Assembly: GCA_020091685.1 (NCBI GenBank)
Contig: CM034606.1
Coordinates: forward strand, 34,987,874 to 35,051,873
Length of the DNA: 64,000 nucleotides
Direction: 5' to 3'
Origin: Lutjanus erythropterus
Taxonomy: Eukaryota > Chordata > Actinopteri > Lutjaniformes > Lutjanidae
Position numbers and translations under genes: made by a program. Of the stretch, positions 18,733 to 30,784 are shown in pieces. Under the pieces are notes generated by a model. It worked only from the letters and a program-made list of their open reading frames with translations, did not search any database and was not told the DNA's origin. Positions within the stretch are counted from its first letter, which is position 1. Each line of letters starts with the position of its first letter.

Positions 18733-20985
18733 AAAAAAAAAAAACTGCATTGCATTTGATAAGTTGATTTTAAAAAGCAGAGCAAACTGCTCATTTTTTC
18801 AGGAGTTTGAGACTTAATGTCATATACTTGGTGTTTTCTTTTAATAATTCAGATTTTGCTGATTGGTTAATAAGACATGTTTTTGTGATGTGACAAACTC
18901 AGAACACACATATTATTGTTTTACATGAACTTTATCTCCACACAAATGGCAAAAGTATTCTACAAGCTACTGCAAAATTGACTTTAATTCCATGTAGTTC
19001 ACTGCTCCCCAACACTGCAAATGTAATGGGAAATGAGGAAGAGGCACAGCCATGTGCTGCTGTACCAGCAGACTTCAGAGCAGCTTCTTCCTCAGGCTGA
19101 GATCCACGATTCATCCACAGCACTGCACCATAAAAATAGTTCTTATTTTATGGTGTATCATTTATTCACGTGTGTATAGTTTTTGTTTTGTAAAGGGGAC
19201 TAAAACTAGCATCTTGTTACAGAAATCTGTGTTGTAAAATGAACTCTAAATGAACGCTGGTGACGTCTGACAGATCTCACGTTCTCAGTGATGTCATAGA
19301 TCACTGACACAGCTCTTCCGAGATTTGTCTTGTTGCAACATGTCGACCAGGATATGGAAAACTAATGGCAGAGATCAGAGCCAAAGTTATTAACCACCAA
19401 ACACTCATGTTCTTTACTGAAAACTACACCATATACTGTAAGTACAATACATTTTCCTTTTTAAACTGACACATTAAATAATTAATATTTAAAACATGAT
19501 TAATAAGCTGTAATATTAAAAATAACAGGTGTTTATTGGACCTTTTGACAAAAACCAATCTTTATCCTTTACATATATGATATTTTGTATGATATTTGTT
19601 TTTATATTTGATGTTAAACATGAAAATTCATTAATCGCAATAATTTAGATTTTTAGAAACAATGAGTTCTCAGACAGGAACCTTTTTATTTCACTTTTTG
19701 CTCGGTAAAAACAGCTTGGTCAGTGTAAACAGATTGGCCAATATAACACAATTATGACAGCTCAGGAATTTAGTCGAAATAAATAAAAAAGACAATTATT
19801 AGCAAGTGCTCATTTGTTCATAACTGTTTGCAACACACATGATTATAATGCAAGCAGGTTGCATACATAAAAAACATAAGCATATAAATATTTGAATTTC
19901 CACTCTAAATTTATCTGGGGTGATATTTCAATCTTCATTTACTTTGCTTTACAGTTTATTTGTGACTGGTGGGATAATGCAGATTGCATCATGAAATTTG
20001 TAGAATAATGACTGAGGAACTCACTAATAAATTATTATATATATCAGCTGTATCATATTTGATTTTGACATTTTCAACATGATTGTACTAAGTAATTATA
20101 GGCTAAAGTAAATATTCATATTGTAACAAGATGAAAGTTATACTTACTGTAACGTTTTCAAAATTAGCAAAGATTTCTCTCCCAAAAATGTGCGACTCAC
20201 TACATTAAGGGAGCCATGTTGGATTTTGTGCTCGCAGGCTGCCTGCTGCCTTCAGTACACTGATAATCCACCAGAGGGCAGAAGACATGTCTCAGATTGA
20301 TACAACAGGTTTTGTAGGAAAGCAAATGTTAAATTAAACATTTTACCAGCGCCAAAATCAACTAAATGTCTGGTTGTTGCACATTAGAATTGATATTCCA
20401 CTTGTTGACTTAAGTTGTACTGAATTCCAACAGGATCGCGACCATTTCAGAGCAGTCGGCGGCTATTGAGTGTGTTCACTGGACTGAGGACGCGATCAAA
20501 ACTGCTCATGTTTGCATCGCCCATTGACAAGCTGTTGTGGTCCATCCAACTTCCATTGCCAAACTGCTCACTCAGCGTGCTCATTGTTTACAAACCATAA
20601 AAGGGTCTATTAATCATATTTATGTTGTTTAGGTCTCTCTAACTCTAAAATAGGATCTACTTAAATCTACTGCAAAACTTTGGATGAACAGTATCTGACT
20701 TTACTGTTTCATTGCTTGCGTTTGAACAAAACTGTCTATTAAGTAGCCTGTTCACATCAGTCATAAATGAATCCTGTAAAACGTCAACACTCAGCTGGCC
20801 TTGTCGCTCAGTGTGGGTGATATTATCGTCTCCAACAAAGAAGTTATGGCCATCATTTTTAACCAACATGTTATGTATGTTATTATTAAGTCTGGTTTTA
20901 TTTATGCAGGTATTTATGATGTGTCCCTCCATACAGCTGAAATCCTCTGTGCACTGAAGGCAGCTGCAGTGTGTCCCCTTTTTTA
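18733..20985. other. Intergenic, no gene recognised
   Basis: AT-rich DNA. No splice-bounded coding segment or clear repeat end was identified between the foldback element and the LINE remnant. Short open frames around 20657-20957 overlap on both strands and have no recognisable domain. Confidence 0.4.
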
Positions 20986-22165
20986 GACTCTAAAGAGTTT
21001 TGTGCATCAGTCTTTATTGATTTAGCTAAGGCCTTCAAGATCAACAGTTCTATTCTTGTTTGTAGGTTGGCTAGCATTAAGGTCTCTCTTCAGATACAGT
21101 CACAAAAGGTGCCCTCTAGAGCTCGATCCTAGGTCCCTCATTATTTTCCATTTATATAAATGATATAGTTTGTTCTGTTGGAAACTCATTTATCCATCTT
21201 TATGCAGATGATACAGTTCTTAATACAGACAGGCTCCCCCTGATGCAGTACTTCTTCTTTCACAGGGTCCAGCAGGTCCTCTCTACCCGAAATCTGCTGA
21301 ACACTACCACAACTAAGGTCATGTGGTTCAGTAGGAAGGGTTCGGTGCCCCTTCCACCACAGAATATCACTCCTCTTGTTGGGACTGTTCTAGACCAAGT
21401 TACTGAGTTTAAATATTTGGATATCTAGTGAGAGCACAGTACTCAGTCCTTCTCACACCACATTACAATACGATACAGTCTAAGGTCACATCTAACTTAG
21501 TTACTGCAAACTTCATCTCCTGCCTTTAACACTTGTTCTGCTCACTGTGTTCTGTTGAAAGAACAAATAGTGCACTTGGACAGTTGTCATTCTGTGGTGC
21601 TGCAGCCAAGGACCAGAAGGACCTGCAAAAAAACACTGAAGTCACAAGTCAGTTTTCAAGAACTCTGTTTTGGACTTTCTCACTGATGCATGCAACAGTT
21701 TCTTGACCCAGTAACATTTTTAAAACTTCTATCTGTCTGTTGCTCTCTGTTTTCCTGGTGCATGCTTCTTCTTGTTCTTTTTTCTGCTACTGTCATTGCT
21801 CTGCCTGTCCGTCTTGCTATTTGTTGGTCATCTGTTTGTTTATTTGTTGCCATTTGTTGTCTGTTTCGTTCTTGCTGTCATTGTGTCACTTTGTTTTGTT
21901 GCTTGTCTGATTGCTTTTAGCTGTTTCCTGTCCGTTAACCACCTGCCCGTGGCTGTTTACACTATATGTCTTTTATGTAATGCTTTTTGTGTGTGTTGCT
22001 GTCTTTTAACTTTTGATACCCTTTTGGTCCCCCCCCCTCCCATTTTTCAAAAAGCTCTTGTCTTTTGCCAGGGTGCCATTGTAAAAAAAATATATATATA
22101 TCTTAATCTAAATCTTAATGACTTTCCTGGTTAAATGAAGGTAAAATAAAATAAAAATAAAGTCA
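20986..22165 (+). mobile_element. Degenerate non-LTR retrotransposon (L2/Rex-like), 3' part
   Basis: Reverse-transcriptase landmarks survive in broken frames: a FIDLAKAF block near 21010-21040, a GLDP(R)SL-like block near 21120-21145, and a YADDT-equivalent region near 21200-21215 where the frame is shifted. A further open piece at 21243-21428 carries TTTKVMWFSRKG and EFKYLDI, typical of the end of the polymerase domain. The 3' end reads CCTGGTTAAATGAAGGTAAAATAAAATAAA, the usual tail of CR1/L2/Rex-type fish LINEs. It is clearly inactive. Confidence 0.75.
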
Positions 22166-22789
22166 TCTATAATTCAGTAGCAGTTGCAGTCAAAATGGTG
22201 ACTTGTAAAATTATGGAAATGTTTTTAACTCCATGAAAACGTGTGGAAACCCTGACTACGTGAGGCAGTGCATGGACCTGTGTGCCCTGAGGATATGTCT
22301 ATATAACAAATACTTTGGTGTGTCTGTATTTGCACAGGTTTTTTAAAACAGACATGAGTAGGGCTTTATATTGTTTAAAAAAATGATGTTATCATATCAA
22401 TACCAGTACCAGTACCCTTAAAGTGATTAAAGGTTCTTCTTTATCAAGAATACTTGTGATGATTAGTTGCAAGCTAAACCACAGTAGTCATTTTAACCTG
22501 GATCTGGGTACCACAAGGATTGAATACAGGCATAGGTGGCATCTACTGGGGGGCAGGGGGTTTTATGCCCCCCAAAGCTGGGGGTACAGCAAGCCCCCAA
22601 CCTTGAGGCAAAGAGGGAGAAATGCATCTGTAAAATTGCCATAGACTTAAAAATTGAATTGCTTTTTAAAAGCACCACAAATAAAGTCATAACCCAATCA
22701 CAAAGTGCCAGGAATTCAAACACTTTTGACTGTTAATACAGTTAATACATCTAACAACAGGATGTCTGTCACCAGCTTTATGTGGAAAT

Positions 22790-23847
22790 TTAGTGCTGTC
22801 AGTGGATTCAAATATTTAATCAGGATTGAGCGCATGAGTGCCTGTAGTTAATTGCAAATTAATCACACTTTTTCGCAAATGCAATTTTTTAGTTGTTGAA
22901 AATGTACCTTAAAGGGAAGGGAAATGTTTAAAATGGATAAATATGCTTTATGCAAATGTAACGTTATTAAATAAAATACATTAACCAAAAACAACAAATA
23001 TTGTCCAGAAACCCTGACAGGCACTGTATTTGGCATAAAAAATATGTTCAAATAATAAGATGACAAACCCATCAGTCCATCAGGCACAGATGAGCACACT
23101 GACCTACTCAATTTAATTATAAGGCCAAAACGCACTAAAAGCTTCAATAGAAAAGTCAGTTGAAGCTTCTATGGAACTGCAGGCTTCAAATGTAAAATTC
23201 AAACACCACAGAACCAGCTGTAATTTAGGAAGAGGTCGCTATTTATATGCATTTATTTATTTAGTATTATTATTGTTAATAATAGTTTATTTTTTAATAA
23301 AATGTTGTCCTGTGAGGAGAAAAATCCTCACCTTTATTCAGCTCAGTCTATGGAATGATGAAACAATTTGATCCTGCTGCATTAATACAAAAACATGAAT
23401 ATCACATTTAGATCAGTGTCATTCTGACAGTTTACATCAGTGAGGATGTTTTAGACCACAGCAGACAGCAAACTGCACACCGACACACACTGAGGAGATG
23501 AAGAGGAGAGACAGAGTCTGGACTCTGTCAGTTAGGGCTTTACAGCAACAGATATTTTTATCTGTAGTTTTTAAACCACAGAACTGTACAGTAACATCAG
23601 GATTCATCATCAATAAAGTTTTTATATTGGTCGGTACTTCAAACACTCACTCTCCTCCCTCTCCTCCCCTATGATCAATCAGCATGAAGTAATTAAGTAT
23701 TGAAAAGTAAACAAATCAGATTTGGAGTAAAAAAAAGTAAAATTTGCAGCAAACTACGTGTAAGGCCAATATAACAGAATGTGCATTAATCGCATTAAAA
23801 GGATTTTGCATTAACACATTGTTAACACGTTATCTTTGACAGCCCTA
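22790..23847. mobile_element. hAT-type MITE, TAGTGCTGTCA family, divergent copy
   Basis: Begins TTAGTGCTGTCAG and ends TTTGACAGCCCTA. It is flanked by an 8-bp duplication GTGGAAAT (22782-22789 and 23848-23855). Its ends match the copies at 41614-42709 and 46078-47173, but the interior differs, so it is a separate subfamily. It has no coding capacity. Confidence 0.75.
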
Positions 23848-23855
23848 GTGGAAAT

Positions 23856-25090
23856 ACTTAAAAATATTTGTGCGCTGCACTGGAGGGATTAAATGCACTG
23901 GACTGATGTTTGCTGCCACATTGGAATCTCAGACAAAACTCCAGGTGAAAGCCCAAAGTTTCAAGAACACTGAACTTAAACTTTATCCAAAATTCTCCTT
24001 GGTGAGATACTGCAGCAGATGATAGATTTATCTTTAGCAGTTGACTGTGGCAAAAAGCACCCCTCACTGAAGAAAGATACAAAAATCTCCCAAAGAATCC
24101 ATCTGAAGCCTCACACCAAGTCAGTGAGAGCTTTTTTAGAGTTTTGCTTTTTAACTTTGAGTGATCATTAACTTTATTAAGCTTATTATATTGAACACTG
24201 CACGCTGTCTGCTGCGCTCAGCAGCGGCATCTGATCGCAAACAGAATACTGAACCTGTCTCTGCTCAACAGAATGACTTTGAAAACATCAAGTGACTTAT
24301 TTTAATGAATTGCATTAGTTTAAAACATTACAAATTGTAATATATCACTTCCCTGAGGCTGTTCAGTCAGACAGTGACAGATCACAGACTGAACTTAGCA
24401 TTTCATCCTCTCAACTGGAACAAAGGTGAAGCTGTATGTGCTGCACACAGTTTATCTGATGTTCATTATGTTGTTTAATGTTGACATGGCGTAAATCTGC
24501 CTTAGTAATTATTAATCATTACTAATTATTAATACCACTAGATAACAGACTGAAGTGGTCAGGTTTGGGACCCATATACACTGGGATACTGTGCTTCTGT
24601 TCCTGTGATAGAAGATATATAATTTTGATATGATGATATTATTCTCTACTCCTCAGCACATCTAACCAACTGATCAAAAGGGGGTCAAGTTGAATTTTAG
24701 TGAAATAAATGTTAACATGACAGCATCAGCAACCCTTGTTTCTTTATTTCATTGACATAAATCATATTCATTTTTCACTCTATATTTCTCCTGTTTTTAA
24801 TTACACACTCATTAATCATTAATTCTAGGATTCTTAAAGACGTAAATTAGGTGTGTCTGTGAATGATTCAGTGACCTGCATCAGAAGAGCTGGAATGATT
24901 GTAATGATTCAGCCGTTATTAGTCCAGCATGTGCTCACAGCTCACTTCACAAACGACGCTCTCCTCACCACACAGATACTATATACATGAACACATCCAG
25001 TGAGGACATCATGGCAACACAAACACAACATAGCGTCAGACAGGTGTTGGGTAAGCAGCATCCTTTGACCCCCCGCCTCTTCCTCCGTGC
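23856..25090. other. Upstream region of the cytokine-like gene
   Basis: No gene was recognised. A stretch at about 24061-24136 resembles the exon-like stretch at 29935-30010 (see findings). Direct runs of TTAATCATTACTAATTATTAAT lie near 24505-24535. Confidence 0.4.
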
Positions 25091-25096
25091 CCTACG

Positions 25097-25160
25097 TGAC
25101 GTCCAGCCCCTCAGAACCAGCTCATTATAAATAACATCCGTCATGACTGTGATGGAGAAA
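25097..25160 (+). promoter_or_regulatory. TATA promoter with CRE-like site for the cytokine-like gene
   Basis: A TATAAATA box at 25126-25133 predicts transcription starting about 25-32 bases downstream, near 25152-25165. A TGACGT half-site (CRE/ATF type) lies at 25097-25102, about 25 bases upstream of the TATA box. TATA-driven, inducible promoters are usual for cytokine genes. The start site itself is inferred. Confidence 0.65.
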
Positions 25161-25345
25161 CTCCAAGATCTTCATCCTCCTCATCTGCAACAAGTAAGTC
25201 ACTTCACCCCACTGTGTGCTCCACCTGCACATGGCTCCGTCTTCACAGACTGGATTAGCTTCACTTTTCAGAGGGCTGTTTTGTCTCCTTTAAGCACCGT
25301 CACGCCTGTCTTCACACCGTCCTTCTGTTCTCTGCACAGTGGTGA
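25143..25345 (+). other. Possible upstream reading frame overlapping the split start
   Basis: ATGs at 25143 and 25152 share one frame. After splicing of 25193 to 25340 that frame reads 18 or 15 codons to a TGA at 25343-25345, overlapping the main start codon. It matters only if transcription begins upstream of these ATGs, and the TATA position suggests it may begin at or after them. Confidence 0.4.
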
Positions 25346-27587
25346 ACTGGATCCTGTGTCTCACCTCCGTCTGCATCATGTCCTGCTGGCTGACCTCTGC
25401 AGCTCCACACTATCCTGTGGCACAAACAGCAACCTGTGATCATGATCGCACCAAGCTGGAGGAAGAGCTGGAAAGTACAGCAACTATCTTAAATTTAAAC
25501 GTAAGTCAAGGATATACTTATTGAAATTTTTCTGTGATGTGATTTCTGTCTCAGATGGGGATTCATCGTCAACAATCAAGTTTTGCAATGTGAAATTGTT
25601 CTCCACAAATATAACTTGTTGCTTCATCTACTAGAGCCTGACAGTTAAAGATATCTCTGCTTTAAATCTGTAAATATCTGCACATAGTTGTTGCAGATTT
25701 TTTGAGGGTTAGGAGGGTTATCTTAAAAATGGATTCTAATACAGTAACTAATTACCTGTTAAAAAAAATTTAGTCAGTAATATAATCACAATATTAAAGT
25801 ATCCATGAAATGACAGAAATGGGTAGAAAATGTTGATCAAAGCTCAAGACGACGTCCTCAAATGTCTTGTTTTGTCCACAACTCAGCTCAAATTAGATAA
25901 TTCTTTAAATCAAAAATGACTCAAAACAATGAATCAATTATAAAATAGATGAAGATTAATTTAATAGGTGATTAATGATTGATTAATCATTTCAGCTTTA
26001 AGTGTTTTATGTTTGTTGTTGGCTTGTAGTTTGTCCAGCTGTTCCTTCTTTTGATGTGTGCAATTTATTGATTTATCAGTTAATGTTGAAAATGTTGAAA
26101 TTTCCACCCAGTGAATCATTTTTTCACTAGAGGTCATGATAATGAATTAGCAGCTGTGTGTGCACTGTGCATGGAAGGATATTGTTCTTTATTTTAAAAT
26201 TGTCATCCTACTACTACTACTCATAATAATTACCATTATTCCTAAATGTATCTGTAATCTGATACATCTTTTAACTAATGAAATACAGTTAACTGTATCC
26301 AGATTACTGATAATCCCATGGTATAGATTGCCATGTAATCTTATCCTGGTTTTATTTTTTATATGCAAGTTTGCATGCAGTATATTTCTCATTTGTGATA
26401 TATTGATTCTAAAAAAAAAAAAAAAAAAAAAAGTAGGTGGAGTTTCACAGAAAAACAGTGTTGCAGAATCTCCCAGACAGTTCAAGAGCATGTTGACCAG
26501 AATGGAAAAACACAAATCTCTCCATACTGCTCTTCTGGTGTAATCCAAGTCTCCTAAAGCCCTCACATACCAAGCTGATTTGAAAGACATCATTTCCAGC
26601 ATGTTTTAACCTGAATCTTCACTGTAGGTCCTTAACACGTTCACATGCACACTGTCTGAACTGTGTGTGTGTGTGTGGTATGACAGTGTGTGCACTAGAA
26701 GGAAAGGGAGGAAACTTAGATTACACTAGACAAGCAGTATGGTGGCATTTTATGTTGTTTTTCAATTGTTTTTTTTTTTTTTTACATTTGAAAACTGTAC
26801 TCCATTCACTTCCATTGTTTGGGAGATTCTGCAACACTGTTTTTCTGTGAAACTCCAGCAGTGTTTTGTGAACTAAAAAAACTAAACCTGACCTTCAATT
26901 GATATAAGGGTGAGTAGAATTTTCATTTTTGAGTTAACTATCCCTTTAATTAAGATTGTCACACTGATTTAAACCATACTGTCCCGTCCTACTAGCAGCC
27001 TTATATTCAATAGCAACATTTTTTTTACTGTATAACATCTTACTGTGTTTACTCAGGTTAATGTCTAATGTCATGTTCTTCCATCTTCTCTCTGACAGGT
27101 TACAGACGTTCAAGGCACTGATGTAAGTTTGTCTGTATTAAATGTACACTGATGAGAGTGTGTGTGTGTGAGTGCATCATATTAAGGGTAAATAATAACT
27201 TGACAGAGTGTGTATATGAATAATGAGTGAGGCGGTGTGATTGCAGATGATGTGCATGCTGAGGAGAGCAAACGCTTGTGAGGCAGACCTGAGTGACTCT
27301 TTAAAAATGTTTGCACGAGACTTTGAAGAATGTTTGGTTTTATTGGTAAGTTGGACGAGTCTGTATGTTCGTGCAGTCATATATATGCTTTACATCCAGC
27401 CAGCCTGTTCTAAAGCACAATGTGAAATATGTTACAGGACCGTGCAGCTTCAAACTGCAGCTGCCTCGAGCCTCCCAGTGACGACTTCTCCAGACTGAGA
27501 CAGAAAGAGGCTCTGCTCCTCACCCTGAAAGAGCACATCAGACAGGCTGGAGGAGCACCACAGCCTCCTGCTGCTGCTGCTGCCTGA
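25193..27587 (+). CDS. Small secreted protein, probable short-chain helical cytokine
   Basis: Exons: A of the start codon at 25193, then 25340-25500, 27099-27122, 27247-27345, 27438-27587. The initiator ATG is made by splicing A onto TG. The protein is 144 residues. Residues 1-21 form a signal peptide (hydrophobic NWILCLTSVCIMSCWL, then TSA). The mature part has six cysteines (33, 65, 73, 91, 102, 104), N-glycosylation sequons at N54 (NVT, spanning an exon junction) and N101, predicted helices from KLEEELES, DLSDSLKMFARDF and KEALLLTLKEHIRQ, and an Ala-Pro-rich tail. All internal introns are phase 0, with small exons. Size, cysteines and gene structure resemble class I short-chain cytokines (IL-2/4/7/9 type). 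I could not assign a member, and another secreted helical peptide is possible. It lies between cdk1 and ctu2. Confidence 0.75.
26432..26947. repeat. Palindromic repeat family B, copy 2, in cytokine-like gene intron
   Basis: Opens with GGAGTTTCACAGAAAAACAG and later carries the inverted block CTGTTTTTCTGTGAAACTCC (26838-26857), so the arms can fold on each other. It ends GAGTTAACTATCCCTTTAAT. A poly-A run of about 22 (26411-26432) lies at the left edge, and a (TG)n stretch is in the loop near 26663-26677. Confidence 0.75.
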
Positions 27588-28332
27588 CAACATCTACACA
27601 ACTGATTACTGGTTCGGCTGCAGCAGCAATATATAGTTATAATATTTCAGGTCAGACTGTTCCTGTGATGTAAAGCATACAGGGTATCTCTTTGCATGTT
27701 CGTTCTATTTATTTGAAATACACTGCAGTGACTTATTTTCAGAGAAAGTCATGCATCCATTCAGCTTGAATTATACTTCTTCAGTGTCTTCATCCTCTTT
27801 TTGGCAAATTGTAAGTAAGTGCTGTGCCCTGCAAACAAACTCTTCAATCTGTCGTAAGTCTACTCATGTATTCTGCTGTATTATAGATACTTTGCTATTT
27901 TGTAATTCCCAAACATTTATTTTATACATCTATTTGTATATATTGTTTCACTGTATTACTTCACAGTAATTGTAGAATCTGTTTCTTACATACTGAAAAC
28001 TTCTGTAATATTAATAACTAACATCTCAAGTTAATGAATCCACAAGCTGAGCTGAATATATTTATTATTTTTTTAAATAGATTTTATTAAATTATTCATA
28101 TGCTGTTTGTTTGTTATTGGTGTTATCTGTAATGCAACAACAATAATGTTTAGAAAAACATTTTTCTTATTACAACCTGAATATTTAGTTAAGACTAGAA
28201 GTGAAAGAATTCCATAACTACTAGAATGATCATGTGCAGGGTTACCAGGTCTGCAGTTTTCAAGTGTTGCCGTGGGTAAAAATTTTTTGTCCATTTTGTA
28301 TGCAAATTACATGAATGATATCCATGAATAAA
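27588..28332 (+). promoter_or_regulatory. AU-rich 3' UTR and polyadenylation signal of the cytokine-like gene
   Basis: ATTTA pentamers lie at about 27707 (in TATTTATTTG), 27915, 28060 (in TATTTATTATTTTT) and 28182. AATAAA follows at 28327-28332. Such AU-rich elements mark unstable mRNAs, including most cytokine messages. The extent of the UTR is inferred from the first AATAAA. Confidence 0.55.
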
Positions 28333-30784
28333 GATTTATATTTTGAATCAAATGATGTGTTCATACCCAAATCCTATCAAACTGACTCCAGGCCATATCA
28401 ACACATACACACGTGCATGCACACACATATTTACTGTAAGTATATGATAATAATATGGCAAAGTAACATGAGAAGGTGTCTGAGTTGCAGTAAGGTATTG
28501 CATTAACTACTAATGAATTAAAAACAGTACAGTTATATTGTCCAGGCAGGCAGGGAGGAACAGGAGAATCTGACAAGACAAAGCAACAGGTTAGTTTGTG
28601 TTCTCAGCTAAATTATATTTATTATAATATACTGTATGTAATCACACAAGGCTGTTTAAGGACCGAGGGGAAAGAAGAGTTCTGGGGAAACTGCTTTTAA
28701 TGCTGGCACACTAAACATATATGGTGTTAATTTGTAGATATTATAATACATTTTTCAATGATAGCATTGCTGTTGGACATTAAAAACAGTGACATTTGGA
28801 CATTAAAAACAGTTTCTCTTGTGCCCCCTCATGAAAAATAATTGCCCACCCCTGGTTTAAACAATTAGAGAAGGGGTGGAGGTTGAAGCTGCAAGTGTTC
28901 TACGTGCTTAATTAGAGGTTGCAAATAGATTTTAATTTGGAAATTGTCCCATACAGGTTATGTTGAACTTTTTCCAGTTTCATGAAGAAAAGAACATCCA
29001 CTATCCATTCTGAGTGTGTAGCTGGAGAGGAACATCATGTAGATATATGTTTGATGGTTTTGTTTTAATGTTGTTGTATTCCACTGCTTTGCTTCCTTTC
29101 ACTTTGTCTAAAATTAAAAGTGAAAGCCAAAACATGCGAGAACTTTGGAAAAATACTTCATCTGAAACACTTCTGTAACTGTCTCAGAGACATGTTTTAT
29201 TGAAATTTCATTGAAATGTTTATTTTCATATTTTCTGTCACAATTTCATTAATGTTAGTTATCAAACACTGATTAAAATGTCATAAATACGTTTTAAAAA
29301 AGGTAACTGATTTGAAAATGATAAAATATAAAATACACCACCTTAAAAATACTGTTGGGTTAAAAAAATACATTGCTCTTTATGTAAAGTTTATTTTGAT
29401 GTAGTGCAACAGGTCACATGACCAGATTTTAGTCAGGGGCTCACCTGATGCATTATGGGGAAATGCAACACAGGTGCAGAGAGCCAACATGGCTGCAGAG
29501 GAAATACATATGGCACCAAAATAACCATATTCTGCACGGTCCAAGAGGTGCACATTATAATTTATCATTTTATACTTTCAGTTGTTTCATACCTCTGTAA
29601 TATTTGTTTAAGTGCTTTTAGATGTACAGTTCAATGCATTTTCTGATGTGCTAACTTGTTGGGATCTGTCTATCATCTGATGTTATTGTGAGAGAGTATT
29701 GTTGGGCCTGTCTAATACTTGACAGTTGTTTAAGGGACTTTAAAATGGTTAACAGATTTATATTTCAGGCCTTGTTTTTTATGTCTTTTATTTTTTGTAG
29801 TTTTCAGTGCTGATGAACAAAAGTGTGTTATTTCATTGGCCTGATGTAGTTAGTACTTCCAGGTTAAACAGCTGACTGGCAGGAGCAGCTGCATGTGATG
29901 GATTTAGCTTCAACATGAACAGTATGTCTCTCAGAGCAGTGAAGAAAGACGTCAGAATCTCCCCAAGAATCCCCACCAGAAAACTACCATCAAGTGAGTG
30001 AGAACTTTTTTTTTTCCAATTCTTTATTACTCATTTTAAGGTAAATAAAGCAGAATGAACATGAAGTCATATGAAAAACATACAGGAAGAACACTAACAA
30101 TCAAACAGACAGTGCCAGGGGTTACATTCAAATTGTGAAAGACAAATAAAAAAGATGTAATAAAATGATATCAAAAAATAAATTAAAATCATAATAAAAT
30201 CTTAAATTTGGAGCACAAATTTAAGGTTCCCACAGCTTTTCTGTTGCATAAAGTTCATCATGTTCTAATGTAGGATTATGTGTCCTTTTTAAAGGTACAG
30301 AAAAATGGTTTGATTTTTGGATATAAAACCTGGCCAGCAATGATGTGATGACACAAAAACAACTCATTTTCTAATTATCTGTTATAACTTGTAAACTCAA
30401 ACAGAGTACAAAAGCATCATAGATATTATAGTCCAGTATAAAGAGACAGATATCTTGCCATAGGAGACAGTCTCTAGGTGCAGTCTCTTTCATATGGGAC
30501 AGAGACACAGTCAGGAATATTGTGAGGATTTTTCTGTCATTTTTGCAGGATGCTGGTAGAAAACAGTTTTCCTATTGGTGTGTTAGCTGGGTCAAGCAAA
30601 GGTGTCATAGTAGAGGGTGGAAAGGCACAATCTTTATAGAGCATGATAACCCCAGATGGAACAGCATCAAAAACCACTACAAACTGTTTAGGAATTTTTC
30701 ACAGGAATCTTACAATGACTGATGACAACCAGAAAAAGTCATTGAAAAGTTGACTCAGCAGCATGATACCATTCCTGAACCAAC
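28333..30784. other. Intergenic with one exon-like segment
   Basis: No gene could be assembled. A short open segment (29918-29991) starts with ATGAACAGTATG and ends before GTGAGTGAG, a good donor, but no acceptable downstream partner was confirmed. The remaining sequence is AT-rich, with fragments of unrecognised repeats. Confidence 0.35.

Noticed and set aside
20657-20957. Overlapping 80-90 codon open frames on both strands
   Set aside because: No domain, no splice context, and they lie just before a decayed LINE in AT-rich DNA; best seen as chance or as upstream LINE debris.
21690-22134. Leucine/phenylalanine/cysteine-rich frames that look like membrane proteins
   Set aside because: They come from the T-rich 3' region of the LINE remnant; composition alone gives the hydrophobic look.
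25143-25193. Translation of the secreted protein from ATG 25143
   Set aside because: Spliced to exon 2 this frame meets TGA at once; the frame with a signal peptide needs the split A|TG instead.
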